Shown here: one piece after another, positions 47,730 to 56,710 of the stretch
Layout of the letters: each line of letters starts with the position of its first letter
Position numbering within the stretch: position 1 is the first letter of the stretch
Source: an uncultured Bacteroidales bacterium
Lineage (GTDB): Bacteria > Bacteroidota > Bacteroidia > Bacteroidales > Muribaculaceae
Direction of reading: 5' to 3'
DNA length: 64,000 nucleotides
NCBI GenBank assembly: GCA_949289215.1
Contig: CASENC010000007.1
Coordinates: 62,001-126,000 of the forward strand
The notes under the pieces: generated by a model
Database searches by the model: none
Told to the model about the DNA's origin: nothing
The model's input: only the letters and a program-made list of their open reading frames with translations
Program-made: the position numbers and the translations under genes

Positions 47730-48352
47730 AATTCTTTATCGATTACGGCCCAAAAACCTTCGGTGCCACCTTGCAACGTAACAAGATACCACGCGGTAGC
47801 GGCTGTTTCTTTGTATAAGGTGACATCGGCCACTTGCTGTTTTATTCCATTTATTTTCACATCAGACGGCATATTCCCCCTTTTCCATGACAAAGCGACC
47901 CTTTCCCCCGTGCTTATATCCACAAATTCCATTCTGCCATTATTTTGTGTTACCAGTATTCCGGGTTCGCCATACACCAACGAAATGCCGTTACCCGAAA
48001 TTCTCATTGTGTTATCGCCCAATTTTTCACCAATATTTGCCATAAGGCTGTCTTTCACAGTCACAGTACATATCAAATCACTAAATTGAGTCAAAAACAT
48101 CACTTCGGCCACACCCTCTTCTTTAGCAGTCAATATGGCTTTTCGCCCGTTTCGGCGCGCCGTTACTACACTTTCATCACTGCTTCTGACAGCAAAATCA
48201 AGTTCACCTGTAACAACGACCTCCGTTTCATCGCCAGGCAATAACTTTACCGAATATTGCGACAACGAAAATTCTATAGACGGATTTTTGGAACAGGAAA
48301 GCACCATGAATCCCAAAAATAACGACATTATTGCACGCTTTACCATCGACAT
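47726..48352 (-). CDS. Ig-like (BIG_2-type) lipoprotein
   Basis: The 208-residue protein starts with a lipoprotein signal (MSMVKRAIMSLFLGFMVLSC, lipobox VLSC). It continues with one bacterial Ig-like repeat (about 30-105), recognised by VKLLPGDETEVVVTG, SSDESVVTARRNGRKAILTA and EEGVAEVMF. The remaining residues are beta-rich with no known motif. It is third in the operon cls-endonuclease I-lipoprotein, 1 base after the endonuclease. Function unknown; it may be a surface adhesin or stabilising protein. Confidence 0.75.
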   Translation of the reverse strand: MSMVKRAIMSLFLGFMVLSCSKNPSIEFSLSQYSVKLLPGDETEVVVTGELDFAVRSSDESVVTARRNGRKAILTAKEEGVAEVMFLTQFSDLICTVTVKDSLMANIGEKLGDNTMRISGNGISLVYGEPGILVTQNNGRMEFVDISTGERVALSWKRGNMPSDVKINGIKQQVADVTLYKETAATAWYLVTLQGGTEGFWAVIDKEF

Positions 48353-48353
48353 A

Positions 48354-49400
48354 TCATCTCACCTCTATGGTTACCTTGCCTTTCATCTCACCTATCGAAA
48401 ATCTCAATTCATGTGAACCTATTCCCAGGGTGCTTGCCGGTATGCAATCACCGGCCACTGCACTGCCATTCACGCTCCAAACGGCACCACTTGGCACATA
48501 ATTGCTCCGCAACCATACGGTATCTTCAAGCACATACGTTGAACGCAAATATCCTGCGATTTCTCCATCGCCGCCACCGGTATTATAACTAAACGGAACA
48601 TCAATCGCTTCTCCCCAAATGTGGTCGGCAAGCCGTGGATAATCCACAAAGGGATTTCGGTTGCCCTGCTTTCTATATACCACATCATTACGTTCCTGCT
48701 CTTTAAGGCTTACAGGGTCTGATTGGTGCCACGAAAGCAGCAATTCCGCAGCCCGCCTGTTAAATACCGGATATGCACCTTCAAGAAACAAATTCCAAGA
48801 CTGTCCGTACCACACCTGCTCACCGCCATAGCAAGCAGCCACATACATCAGTACCCTGGCGATATCCCCTTTATATTCATCACACGGTTCGTATGCCCGA
48901 AAAACAGTTCCGTCAATATTTGCGCCGCCAATGGTTATAATCCCGTTGTCAAATGTAGCATTATCCACTTTCCATGGAACCAATCCTCTTTTATCCTCGG
49001 CCACAACATCCCGGCACGGGAACACATTATGCAAATCCAGTGACATGTCCATTGAATAAGGCATCTTGTCTCCTATCCACTCGGGATATACCACATGACA
49101 ACACTCCATGCCGGCCGGAGCACCTCCATCTAATGGAAAACTTGCTATATCAGGCGAAAACATATCCCACACAGTGCCATCGCCACGCCTGTCGGTTTCA
49201 TTGAAAACACTCCAAATGACATTTTCATCAAATTGCGGCATCACACTTTCGTGATTGCGCACTGCCACCCTTAATGCTGCCATCAATTCTTCGCCCGACA
49301 ATCCTACCAACGAACCGGGATAATATGCTTCGCCCCCGTCACTGCGAACAGGCAATGCGGCAATAACGAACATGACCAACAATGCTATTCCCCTGCACAT
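48354..49400 (-). CDS. Secreted endonuclease I-family nuclease
   Basis: This protein cleaves DNA outside the cytoplasm. The 348-residue protein has a signal peptide (MCRGIALLVMFVIAALPVRS). The endonuclease I domain (about 25-270) contains DLHNVFPC with the catalytic His124 and Asn125. It also has the family end motif LLSWHQSDPVSLKEQERN followed by QGNRNPFVDYPRLA. About 75 further residues form a probable beta-sandwich sorting or binding domain (LGIGSHELRFSIGEMKGKV, in part). It lies 11 bases after cls and 1 base before the Ig-like lipoprotein. It may be used to scavenge nucleotides or degrade extracellular DNA. Confidence 0.9.
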   Translation of the reverse strand: MCRGIALLVMFVIAALPVRSDGGEAYYPGSLVGLSGEELMAALRVAVRNHESVMPQFDENVIWSVFNETDRRGDGTVWDMFSPDIASFPLDGGAPAGMECCHVVYPEWIGDKMPYSMDMSLDLHNVFPCRDVVAEDKRGLVPWKVDNATFDNGIITIGGANIDGTVFRAYEPCDEYKGDIARVLMYVAACYGGEQVWYGQSWNLFLEGAYPVFNRRAAELLLSWHQSDPVSLKEQERNDVVYRKQGNRNPFVDYPRLADHIWGEAIDVPFSYNTGGGDGEIAGYLRSTYVLEDTVWLRSNYVPSGAVWSVNGSAVAGDCIPASTLGIGSHELRFSIGEMKGKVTIEVR

Positions 49401-49411
49401 ACATTATATAA

Positions 49412-50836
49412 TTAAAGTACCGGGCTTAACAGACGTACCACCGACTCACAAACTTTTTCAGACAACGGGCGTTTTCGCCATATACTTGGCAATATTCGCA
49501 GGCAATCCCGTTGGTCGGCCATAAATATGTCGGCCATGCGCTTGTTTACATCCCGGCTATACATAAATATGTTACACTCAAAATTATGCTCGAAACTACG
49601 GAAATCGAAATTCGTTGACCCTGTCGTAGAAAACTCATCATCCACAAGCAGTGTCTTCGCGTGCAACATTCCTTTATTGTACAAATAAATTTTTATCCCG
49701 GCCTTGATACATTCCGACACATAGGAAAACGATGCAAGGCGCAGCATTGCCGAATCAGACTTGCGCGGTATCATTATCCTCACATCCACCTTGGCAAGTG
49801 CCGCAGCCTGCAATGCCTTCAACAGGCTCTCGGTGGGCAGGAAATATGGAGTCTGAATGTATATGCGTTTTTTTGCATTGCCTATTATCTTCAGGAACAA
49901 CATCAATATATTTCCCCATCTGCTTGTAGGGCCGCTCGATACCAATTGCACTCCTACTTCATCATTATCCTTTACATTCCACTGCCTTACATTCTCGGTA
50001 AGCAACGGCCGCCCCATAAAATTCCAGTCAACGGCAAAATTATACTGCAATCCGGCAACGGCAGGACCCTGCACACGCAAATGCGTGTCACGCCACGGGC
50101 CGAAACCAAGGCCCTCGACATAACGGTCGGCAACATTCATGCCGCCTATATATCCACACTCGCCATCTATTATCGATATTTTCCTGTGGTTACGCCAATT
50201 AATCCTTGTTGCCAATTGTGGAAATGTGACCTTCATAAATGGCAATGCCTCCACGCCCCTTTCCCGCATACCGGCAAAAAAACTTTCCTTCGCCTTGAAC
50301 GACCCCACATGATCGTAAATCACGCGCACTTTTACACCTTCGGCAGCCTTTGCCACGAGCAAATCCCTAATTTCATGCCCAAGCTTGTCGTCCTCAAAAA
50401 TATAAAACTGAATGTTTATGTATTTCCGGGCACTCGCTATATCGCGTTTGAATTGTTCAAACAGCTTGTTACAATCGGTAAAAATTTCAATGTCATTTCC
50501 CGGGAAATATCTCGCACCAGTTAACGAGGTGGCTAATTTTATCTCCTGCTTACATTCAAGGCTTAACGGCAGCCGTGTTTCATCGATAATCTTATACGGC
50601 TCCATGCGGCGCAGTTTCTTTTTGTTTTTATTTGAAATGAGCCTTTTGCTTTTTAAACTGCGACCGAAAAACACATACAGCCCCACCCCTATCACAGGCA
50701 ACAGCAACAACACCGTTATCCAGGCCAATGATTTCACCGGATTGCGATTTTCCGAAACAACCACGCCAATGATGCTGAATACCGTTATTATATAAATAAC
50801 GACAAACACCGTCAAAGACCATTCCTGTATCGACAT
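49412..50836 (-). CDS. cls: Cardiolipin synthase
   Basis: This enzyme condenses phosphatidylglycerol molecules to cardiolipin at the inner membrane. The 474-residue protein has two N-terminal transmembrane helices (about 8-28 and 37-58) and two phospholipase D HKD motifs: H217-x-K219-x4-D224 (NWRNHRKISIIDGE) and H392-x-K394-x4-D399 (LHAKTLLVDDE). Both are complete. The GGMNVADRY and TGSTNFDFRS stretches after them are typical of Cls. It is first in a three-gene operon with endonuclease I and an Ig-like lipoprotein. cdsA, which supplies CDP-diacylglycerol, is at 55.8 kb. Confidence 0.94.
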   Translation of the reverse strand: MSIQEWSLTVFVVIYIITVFSIIGVVVSENRNPVKSLAWITVLLLLPVIGVGLYVFFGRSLKSKRLISNKNKKKLRRMEPYKIIDETRLPLSLECKQEIKLATSLTGARYFPGNDIEIFTDCNKLFEQFKRDIASARKYINIQFYIFEDDKLGHEIRDLLVAKAAEGVKVRVIYDHVGSFKAKESFFAGMRERGVEALPFMKVTFPQLATRINWRNHRKISIIDGECGYIGGMNVADRYVEGLGFGPWRDTHLRVQGPAVAGLQYNFAVDWNFMGRPLLTENVRQWNVKDNDEVGVQLVSSGPTSRWGNILMLFLKIIGNAKKRIYIQTPYFLPTESLLKALQAAALAKVDVRIMIPRKSDSAMLRLASFSYVSECIKAGIKIYLYNKGMLHAKTLLVDDEFSTTGSTNFDFRSFEHNFECNIFMYSRDVNKRMADIFMADQRDCLRILPSIWRKRPLSEKVCESVVRLLSPVL

Positions 50837-50943
50837 ATTACCTATGAAACAAATTAGTTATTTTTCTTGGCTAAGATAACTATTTTTCATTCCTTTCGCC
50901 ACATATACCGACATAATTTATTTCGCCTGCATAATATTTTAAC

Positions 50944-50982
50944 AAAAAGCCCGGCACATTCATCAAAATGTACCGGACTTTT
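50944..50982 (-). terminator. Terminator after nrdJ
   Basis: On the minus strand AAAAGTCCGGTACATT pairs with AATGTGCCGGGCTTTT, with two wobble or mismatch positions, followed by T. It lies 29 bases past the nrdJ stop and has an A run on its other side. Confidence 0.8.
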
Positions 50983-51010
50983 CTCAATTAGTAATTGATA
51001 TTATGACAGA

Positions 51011-53545
51011 TTACCCGCACTTCGATGTTCCACACGACGTGCATATGAGGCAACCTTCCTGGTATATCAACGTTTCCTGCCCGCATTTGGGACACTTCTG
51101 CCCACTGGCCTTGAACCCATTGGGCAAGTATTTCTTCAGGGCACGTTCTACACCCATTTTCCACGTATTTATCGACTGGTTGTCGAGTTCAAGACTACCT
51201 ATGAGTTTCAACACCTGGTCGATGGGCATTCCATAACGCAACACGCCCGAAATCAATTTGGCATAATTCCAGAATTCCGGATTGAATTTTTCCGACAATC
51301 CCTCAATAGTGGTCTTATAACCGCGCTTATTGATAAACTGGAAGTCGTAACGCTTGTTTCCGTGTTCATCTATAGCCTTGATTATCTTACCCTTGGTTAC
51401 CGATTTGGGGCAGAATATGCCTTCATCGTCATCGGCCAATCCGGTAAATATTTCATAGGGGCGGTCGTTTATCAATCCTATGAATGCAATCCATTTCTCC
51501 TTGTTGTTCTGGAACCTCACAACATCGGCTTCGAGTTCTATCGGACGCTTCAGTATATGTTCCTCATCGGCTATGTAATGCCCCTTCTTTTCTTCTTTCT
51601 TGGTTGAAAGCAACACACCCGAACGCGACCCGTCACGATAAACCGTGCAGCCTTTGCACCCCACTTTCCATGCTTCCACATAAAGGTCGTTGACAAGTTC
51701 TTCCGAAACATCGCTTGGCAAATTGATGGTTACACTTATCGAGTGGTCCACCCATTTTTGTATGCGGCCCTGCATTCTCACCTTGGCAAGCCAGTCAATG
51801 TCATTCGACGTGGCTTTATAATACGGCGATTTGGCAACAATTTCGTCAAGCTCGGCTTGGGTATAATTATCTTTTATTTCAATTCCTACCGACTTCATCC
51901 ACGTGATGAACTTGTGGTGGTAAACTATGTATTCCTCGAAACTGTCGCCTGTTTCATCGGTATAATCCACATGGGCATCGGGATCATTGGGATTAACCTT
52001 GCGGCGGCGCTTATACACCGGCAGGAACACAGGTTCTATGCCCGATGTGGTTTGCGTCATGAGGCTGGTTGTGCCTGTCGGAGCTATCGTCAGGCACGCA
52101 ATATTGCGGCGGCCATATTTCACCATCTCTTCATACAATCCCGGATCGGCTTCTTTCAAGCGGTTCACAAACGGGTTGTTCCGCTCCCTTTCGGCATCGT
52201 ATATCTCAAATGCACCACGCTCTTTCGCCATCACCACCGACGATCCATAAGCAGCTATTGCAAGTGCCCTGTGCACACTTTCCGAAAAATCGGTGGCTTC
52301 ATCACTGCCATACACAAATCCCATGGCGGCAATCATGTCGCCTTCGGCAGTAGTTCCCACTCCGGTACGGCGTCCTTTCAACGTCTTACCCTTGATTTTT
52401 TCCCACAAGTGCAACTCGGTTTCCTTCACTTCCATGGTTTCCGGGTCGCTGTTTATCTTGTCGATGATTTTGTCGATTTTCTCCATTTCAAGGTCAATGA
52501 TATCATCCATCAACCGTTGCGCACAAGCCACGTGCTTTTTGAACAAATCATAATCAAATGCGGCCTTGCTTGTAAATGGATTCTTGACATATGAATACAG
52601 ATTTATTGCAATCAGGCGGCAGCTGTCATACGGGCACAACGGAATTTCACCGCACGGATTTGTAGATATGGTTCGGAACCCTAAGTCGGCATAACAATCG
52701 GGCAACGACTCCCTCACAATGGTATCCCAGAACAGTACACCCGGCTCCGCACTTTTCCATGCATTATGCACAATCTTGTGCCACAGCGTGGCTGCATCAA
52801 TCTCTTTCTTGTATTTAGGCTCTGCGGCATCAACAGGATATTGCTGCAAATATTTTTCACCATTGATAGCCGCTTCCATAAACTCATCATCTATTCGCAC
52901 CGACACGTTGGCTCCGGTCACGCGTCCTTCAGTCATCTTTGCGTCGATGAATGCTTCCGAGTCGGGATGCTTAATGCTTACCGTCAACATCAACGCCCCA
53001 CGGCGGCCATCCTGGGCAACTTCACGCGTGGAATTGGAATAACGCTCCATAAACGGCACAAGCCCGGTAGAAGTCAATGCCGAATTTTTTACCGGTGAAC
53101 CTTTGGGCCTTATGTGCGACAAGTCATGCCCTACGCCTCCGCGACGCTTCATCAGTTGCACCTGCTCCTCGTCAATCTTTATTATTCCGCCATAAGAATC
53201 GGGTGAACCATCAAGCCCTACCACAAAACAGTTTGAAAGCGACCCAAGCTGATATTCGTTTCCTATACCGGCCATGGGGCTTCCCTGTGGTACTATATAT
53301 TTGAACCCTTTTAATAAGTCGAAAATTTCTTCTTCGCTCATGGGATTGGGGTATTTTTTTTCGATACGTGCCAATTCCGATGCCAATCGATGGTGCATAT
53401 CATCGGGTGTCAATTCATATATATTACCATATGAATCCTTCAAGGCATACTTGCTCGCCCATACTCGCGCAGCAAGCTCGTCGCCATTAAAATACTCCTT
53501 CGTGGCAGCAAATGCCTCCTCGTAGGTATAAGTTTTTTTATCCAT
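51011..53545 (-). CDS. nrdJ: Class II adenosylcobalamin-dependent ribonucleotide reductase
   Basis: NrdJ makes deoxyribonucleotides using a radical from adenosylcobalamin, independent of oxygen. The 844-residue protein has the radical-relay set N296-C298-E300 in STNPCGEIPL and a partner cysteine at about 106 (SLSNCFVVGLDG). QLMKRRGGVGHDLSHIRP and APTGTTSLMTQTTSGIEP are class II signatures. A C-terminal four-cysteine zinc ribbon (CPKCG, then CLICTSCG) is thought to help re-reduce the active site. No small subunit gene is nearby. It has its own promoter and terminator, and no cobalamin riboswitch fits in the roughly 30-nt leader. Confidence 0.94.
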   Translation of the reverse strand: MDKKTYTYEEAFAATKEYFNGDELAARVWASKYALKDSYGNIYELTPDDMHHRLASELARIEKKYPNPMSEEEIFDLLKGFKYIVPQGSPMAGIGNEYQLGSLSNCFVVGLDGSPDSYGGIIKIDEEQVQLMKRRGGVGHDLSHIRPKGSPVKNSALTSTGLVPFMERYSNSTREVAQDGRRGALMLTVSIKHPDSEAFIDAKMTEGRVTGANVSVRIDDEFMEAAINGEKYLQQYPVDAAEPKYKKEIDAATLWHKIVHNAWKSAEPGVLFWDTIVRESLPDCYADLGFRTISTNPCGEIPLCPYDSCRLIAINLYSYVKNPFTSKAAFDYDLFKKHVACAQRLMDDIIDLEMEKIDKIIDKINSDPETMEVKETELHLWEKIKGKTLKGRRTGVGTTAEGDMIAAMGFVYGSDEATDFSESVHRALAIAAYGSSVVMAKERGAFEIYDAERERNNPFVNRLKEADPGLYEEMVKYGRRNIACLTIAPTGTTSLMTQTTSGIEPVFLPVYKRRRKVNPNDPDAHVDYTDETGDSFEEYIVYHHKFITWMKSVGIEIKDNYTQAELDEIVAKSPYYKATSNDIDWLAKVRMQGRIQKWVDHSISVTINLPSDVSEELVNDLYVEAWKVGCKGCTVYRDGSRSGVLLSTKKEEKKGHYIADEEHILKRPIELEADVVRFQNNKEKWIAFIGLINDRPYEIFTGLADDDEGIFCPKSVTKGKIIKAIDEHGNKRYDFQFINKRGYKTTIEGLSEKFNPEFWNYAKLISGVLRYGMPIDQVLKLIGSLELDNQSINTWKMGVERALKKYLPNGFKASGQKCPKCGQETLIYQEGCLICTSCGTSKCG

Positions 53546-53582
53546 GATAGATTATGAGATTTGTGATATTGATTTCGCTGCA

Positions 53583-53590
53583 CAAAGATA
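53583..53590 (-). promoter_or_regulatory. Promoter -7 element for nrdJ
   Basis: Minus-strand TATCTTTG is a canonical -7 box, 37 bases before the nrdJ ATG. Confidence 0.6.
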
Positions 53591-53804
53591 TATAATTAAA
53601 ACAATACAACAACTACGATGCCGTATTTTTTTAAAAAGTTTTCCATTTAAAAAATCAAATCATTGATTATCAATATATTAATTTTACGCCTATTCAAATT
53701 TGTTTTCCAATAATAAAATTCAAGCACCCATACAACATTTTTATGTTTCACAACATATCTTAAAATTGTATCTGTCATAATGCTCAATATACATATTTAT
53801 TTTA

Positions 53805-53812
53805 TATTTTTG
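53805..53812 (+). promoter_or_regulatory. Promoter -7 element for the small Ig lipoprotein
   Basis: TATTTTTG matches TAnnTTTG, 23 bases before the ATG at 53836. Confidence 0.5.
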
Positions 53813-53835
53813 CACCGACTAAAATTTCATATAAG

Positions 53836-54204
53836 ATGAAAAACATCCTTGGCATAATAGCAACTATTATATTATTATCGACACTCTTCTCCTGCAGTAA
53901 AGATTTCAAAGTTACATATCTTGAAATATGCCCCGGAGAATTGACGACAACCATCGACGACACTTTGCAAATGACATTCTCCATTGTATATGAAGGCGGA
54001 AATTTCGAGGACCCCGACCTCATACAAGTCGAATGGAACAGTTCAAATACCGACATTGTTGAAGTAAGTGATTCAGGCTTGCTCGTGACCAAGGCTGTCG
54101 GCATTGCCGACATAACGGTTTCTTGCCAAGACATGAGTTCGACTTGCAATGTCACAGTCATCGACACTGCAAGTCAAGACCCTGCTTTGCCCGAAATCAA
54201 ATAA
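53836..54204 (+). CDS. Small Ig-like (BIG_2-type) lipoprotein
   Basis: The 122-residue protein has a lipoprotein signal (MKNILGIIATIILLSTLFSC, lipobox LFSC) followed by a single bacterial Ig-like domain. Recognisable parts are QVEWNSSNTDIVEVSDSGLL, then VTKAVGIADITVSC and TCNVTVID, which match the BIG_2 repeat. It ends shortly after the domain, so it is a one-domain lipoprotein. Its 3' end overlaps the convergent CBM9-like gene by eight bases. Function is unknown; such domains usually mediate adhesion or spacing. Confidence 0.72.
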   Translation: MKNILGIIATIILLSTLFSCSKDFKVTYLEICPGELTTTIDDTLQMTFSIVYEGGNFEDPDLIQVEWNSSNTDIVEVSDSGLLVTKAVGIADITVSCQDMSSTCNVTVIDTASQDPALPEIK

Positions 54205-54871
54205 AATTAATCTTGCCGAAAAATTCCGGATGATGAAAATCAGGAGCCGGAGTATCGATTGGAGCCCAGCTCAAATAGTGCGGCAAGCTCATCTTTGCTC
54301 CGCACTTGTAAAAATTGCCCAATATATATTCAGGTAAATTGGTAGCATCAAGTCCTACCAGCTTAAATGGTATGGCCACTGTCAAGTTCCACGCAAACAC
54401 GCCCTCCATTTCCTCAAACGGGCGGGTACCACACGAGGCATAACGCTTTATGGTGGCAATTTCATCATCAGTCAGACGTGTCGGATTGCTTCTTGTTACA
54501 CGATGCGATGCATTGACAGTCCCGATGCAATTAAATTCAAAATTCCAATATTCGTCACTGCCGGGCAACTTCATGAAAAATTCCACACAACTGTCGTCGG
54601 CGACAGGTGAATTGTTCTTGTAATTCACGGCACGCAAATAATTACCCCTCACGAAATAATCGATGAAAATGGCGCTGTCCGAACGTCCGACAGTAAACAC
54701 CGTGACAGGATGATACGGGAAAGATTCGGCCCAATTACGGCAAGCTATCGAATATTTCTCGGCCTCAAGTTCCAGGAAATCGCCCACTTCCTCGATATTT
54801 ATCTCATTCAACTTGGGGAAATACCTTACATTTATTTCATTCACGTTTTCCATATTATTCAGTTTTATCAT
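54197..54871 (-). CDS. CBM9-like domain protein
   Basis: The 224-residue protein resembles the carbohydrate-binding family 9-like domain proteins of Bacteroidetes, with the C-terminal signature LSWAPIDTPAPDFHHPEFFG and the strand WNFEFNCIGTVNASHR. There is no signal peptide, so it is expected in the cytoplasm unless exported another way. The ATG at 54871 overlaps the LysE stop (ATGA); a second in-frame ATG seven codons later (MENVNEINVRYF) is also plausible. Its 3' end overlaps the small Ig lipoprotein gene on the other strand. Ligand unknown. Confidence 0.78.
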   Translation of the reverse strand: MIKLNNMENVNEINVRYFPKLNEINIEEVGDFLELEAEKYSIACRNWAESFPYHPVTVFTVGRSDSAIFIDYFVRGNYLRAVNYKNNSPVADDSCVEFFMKLPGSDEYWNFEFNCIGTVNASHRVTRSNPTRLTDDEIATIKRYASCGTRPFEEMEGVFAWNLTVAIPFKLVGLDATNLPEYILGNFYKCGAKMSLPHYLSWAPIDTPAPDFHHPEFFGKINFI

Positions 54872-55509
54872 GACAAATAATTAAACACGCCCATCACAAG
54901 TCCCACAAGCGACATTATAAGAATTATGGCACCTATTATGCGATTTACAAGCCACATACTGCGCAAATTAAAATGCGACCGCACGGCATTCACAAAAAAT
55001 GTTATCACAAACCACCACGATATTGCCCCAATAAAAATAAACAAATATCCCAGCAAGTAATGGTGCACGCCATATTCGGGCAACATAAAATTAAATCGCG
55101 CATATAAGCCTATTATAAGGAACAATATAAGCGGATTAGACACCGTGAACAAGAAACCGGTAACCAAATCCTGTAAATAGCTCTTCTTCTTGTCTTTCAG
55201 CCGCCTGAGTGTACGCACCGGATTGCGCCGCAACAAATATAATGCAAACACAAGCAACACAATGCTGCCTGCTATCTGCAAAGGATTTTGATTTGCCTCA
55301 ATGAAATCTATAACAATCGACAAACCAAGCCCGGCAAGTAACGAATACATCAAGTCGGAAATTGCAGCCCCCAATCCGGTATAAAAACCTGCCCAACGCC
55401 CCTTGTTCATGGTACGCTGTATGCACAACACTCCCACCGGACCCATTGGGGCAGAAATCAATATACCGATTACAAAACCGCGCAATATTATATATAGGAT
55501 TAACTCCAT
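54868..55509 (-). CDS. LysE/RhtB-family exporter
   Basis: This is an inner-membrane exporter of amino acids or related small metabolites. The 213-residue protein has about six hydrophobic helices and the family start GILISAPMGPVGVLCIQRTMNKGR with the conserved GPVG and R-x3-KG. GLGAAISDLMYSLLAGLGL and FLFTVSNPLILFLI are also typical. It is first in a two-gene operon with the CBM9-like gene (ATGA overlap), and the tandem repeat at 55538-55749 supplies promoters upstream. Substrate cannot be predicted. Confidence 0.85.
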   Translation of the reverse strand: MELILYIILRGFVIGILISAPMGPVGVLCIQRTMNKGRWAGFYTGLGAAISDLMYSLLAGLGLSIVIDFIEANQNPLQIAGSIVLLVFALYLLRRNPVRTLRRLKDKKKSYLQDLVTGFLFTVSNPLILFLIIGLYARFNFMLPEYGVHHYLLGYLFIFIGAISWWFVITFFVNAVRSHFNLRSMWLVNRIIGAIILIMSLVGLVMGVFNYLS

Positions 55510-55537
55510 CTGTCAATTCAAAATCTTGTTCAGAAAA

Positions 55538-55569
55538 CAAAGTTAGTGCAAGTCGAGCGCAATTGCAAA
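55538..55569 (-). promoter_or_regulatory. Promoter for lysE-CBM9 (first repeat copy)
   Basis: Minus-strand TTTG (55569-55566), a 20-base spacer, then TAACTTTG (55545-55538): a complete Bacteroidetes promoter, 28 bases before the LysE ATG. Confidence 0.7.
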
Positions 55570-55696
55570 TCATGCTTGCATGATTTTGCTTTTTGCCGAG
55601 ACGAAGCCTGACTTATCAAAAGTTAGTGCAAGTCGAGCGCAATTGCAAATCATGCTTGCATGATTTTGCTTTTTGCCGAGACGAAGCCTGACTTAT

Positions 55697-55728
55697 CAAA
55701 GTTAGTGCATGTCGAGCGCAATTGCAAA
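55697..55728 (-). promoter_or_regulatory. Second intact promoter in the repeat array (third copy)
   Basis: TTTG at 55728-55725 and TAACTTTG at 55704-55697 on the minus strand, spacer 20, repeat the arrangement of the first copy about 160 bases further upstream. Confidence 0.55.
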
Positions 55729-55813
55729 TCATGCTTGCATGATTTTGTAAAACCACAATCATCGGCATATTTTTCACTCATGCAGCTTGCTGAATTTTGA
55801 ACATACCGGAATT

Positions 55814-56689
55814 ATGGCTACTTTTGCCTTGAAAAATAAAAACTATTCTGCAACGGTGAAAAATATATTTACACGAACCCTATCGGGCAGCATCTATGTG
55901 GCACTTATCGTGGCTGCATTGTTGTTGCCGTCGCCTTATATGTTTATAGGACTATTTGCACTTTTCATTGTTCTTGGAACAGTTGAATTGCATCATTTGG
56001 TAGATAACAAGGCATCGGTAATTGCCAACAAACGCACCGCCATAGCACTTGACTGCATTGGAGGATTGGCACTCTTTACCACTTTCTGGGGGCTGAATTT
56101 CAATCCTTCGGGTTCTGTAACACAAGTAGCAATTGCAGCTTATTTGCTCTATTTTGCCTTGCGCATGATATTGCAACTGTACATGAAGAGCGACAATGCC
56201 CTGCAATCTCTTGCCGACTCGGCACTGACTCAGGTATATGTGGCATTGCCGTTGTCACTGCTCAACATACTGTATGATGAAGGCGTTTTGCTCGCCATTT
56301 TCATCCTCATTTGGCTCAATGACACCGGTGCATTCTGTGTGGGCAGTATGTTGGGAAAGCACCGCCTGTTTGAACGCATATCGCCAAAAAAATCGTGGGA
56401 AGGCTTTTGGGGCGGAATGGCATTCTGCATCATTGCCGGAGTGGTATTCTACTTCTGCGGCGGCACATTTGGCAACCTAAAGCTCGTCGAATGGATAATG
56501 CTCGGAATATGCGTGTCGGCATTCTCCACATGGGGCGACCTTGCCGAGTCATTGCTCAAACGCACACTTAAAGTGAAAGACTCAGGCCACCTCATTCCGG
56601 GACACGGCGGCATACTCGACCGCATCGACAGCCTGCTGCTTGTTTCGCCCACAAGTGTCATATTTTTCATCTTGATTGAATTATTTTAA
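55814..56689 (+). CDS. cdsA: Phosphatidate cytidylyltransferase
   Basis: CdsA makes CDP-diacylglycerol from phosphatidic acid and CTP, the branch point of phospholipid synthesis, in the inner membrane. From the ATG at 55814 (MATFALKNKN) the protein has 291 residues with about eight hydrophobic helices. The CdsA signature appears near the C-terminus as SAFSTWGDLAESLLKRTLKV followed by KDSGHLIPGHGGILDRIDSL. The frame is open nine codons upstream to a TTG, but those residues are not typical. It leads an operon with purM (21 bases) and mltF (21 bases). Confidence 0.95.
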   Translation: MATFALKNKNYSATVKNIFTRTLSGSIYVALIVAALLLPSPYMFIGLFALFIVLGTVELHHLVDNKASVIANKRTAIALDCIGGLALFTTFWGLNFNPSGSVTQVAIAAYLLYFALRMILQLYMKSDNALQSLADSALTQVYVALPLSLLNILYDEGVLLAIFILIWLNDTGAFCVGSMLGKHRLFERISPKKSWEGFWGGMAFCIIAGVVFYFCGGTFGNLKLVEWIMLGICVSAFSTWGDLAESLLKRTLKVKDSGHLIPGHGGILDRIDSLLLVSPTSVIFFILIELF

Positions 56690-56710
56690 TCCAAACATTA
56701 TATATACGTT

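Larger units (their letters stand above)
55538..55749 (-). repeat. Tandem 79-80 bp repeat carrying promoters (2.6 copies)
   Basis: Copies begin at 55541, 55621 and 55700; the third stops after about 49 bases. Each copy has the minus-strand -7 box derived from CAAAGTTA (TAACTTTG) and a -33 TTTG with a 20-base spacer. Each also has a near-perfect inverted repeat just upstream of it, GCAAATCATGC / GCATGATTTTGC. In the second copy one extra A widens the -7 box (TAACTTTTG). The array lies directly upstream of the LysE gene. Confidence 0.85.

Noticed and set aside
54197..54337. Plus-strand short frame after the small Ig lipoprotein
   Set aside because: It is antisense to the CBM9-like gene and has no recognisable features.
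55541..55749. CRISPR array
   Set aside because: The units are direct tandem copies of about 80 bases with no unique spacers and contain promoter motifs, so they are not repeats of a CRISPR locus.
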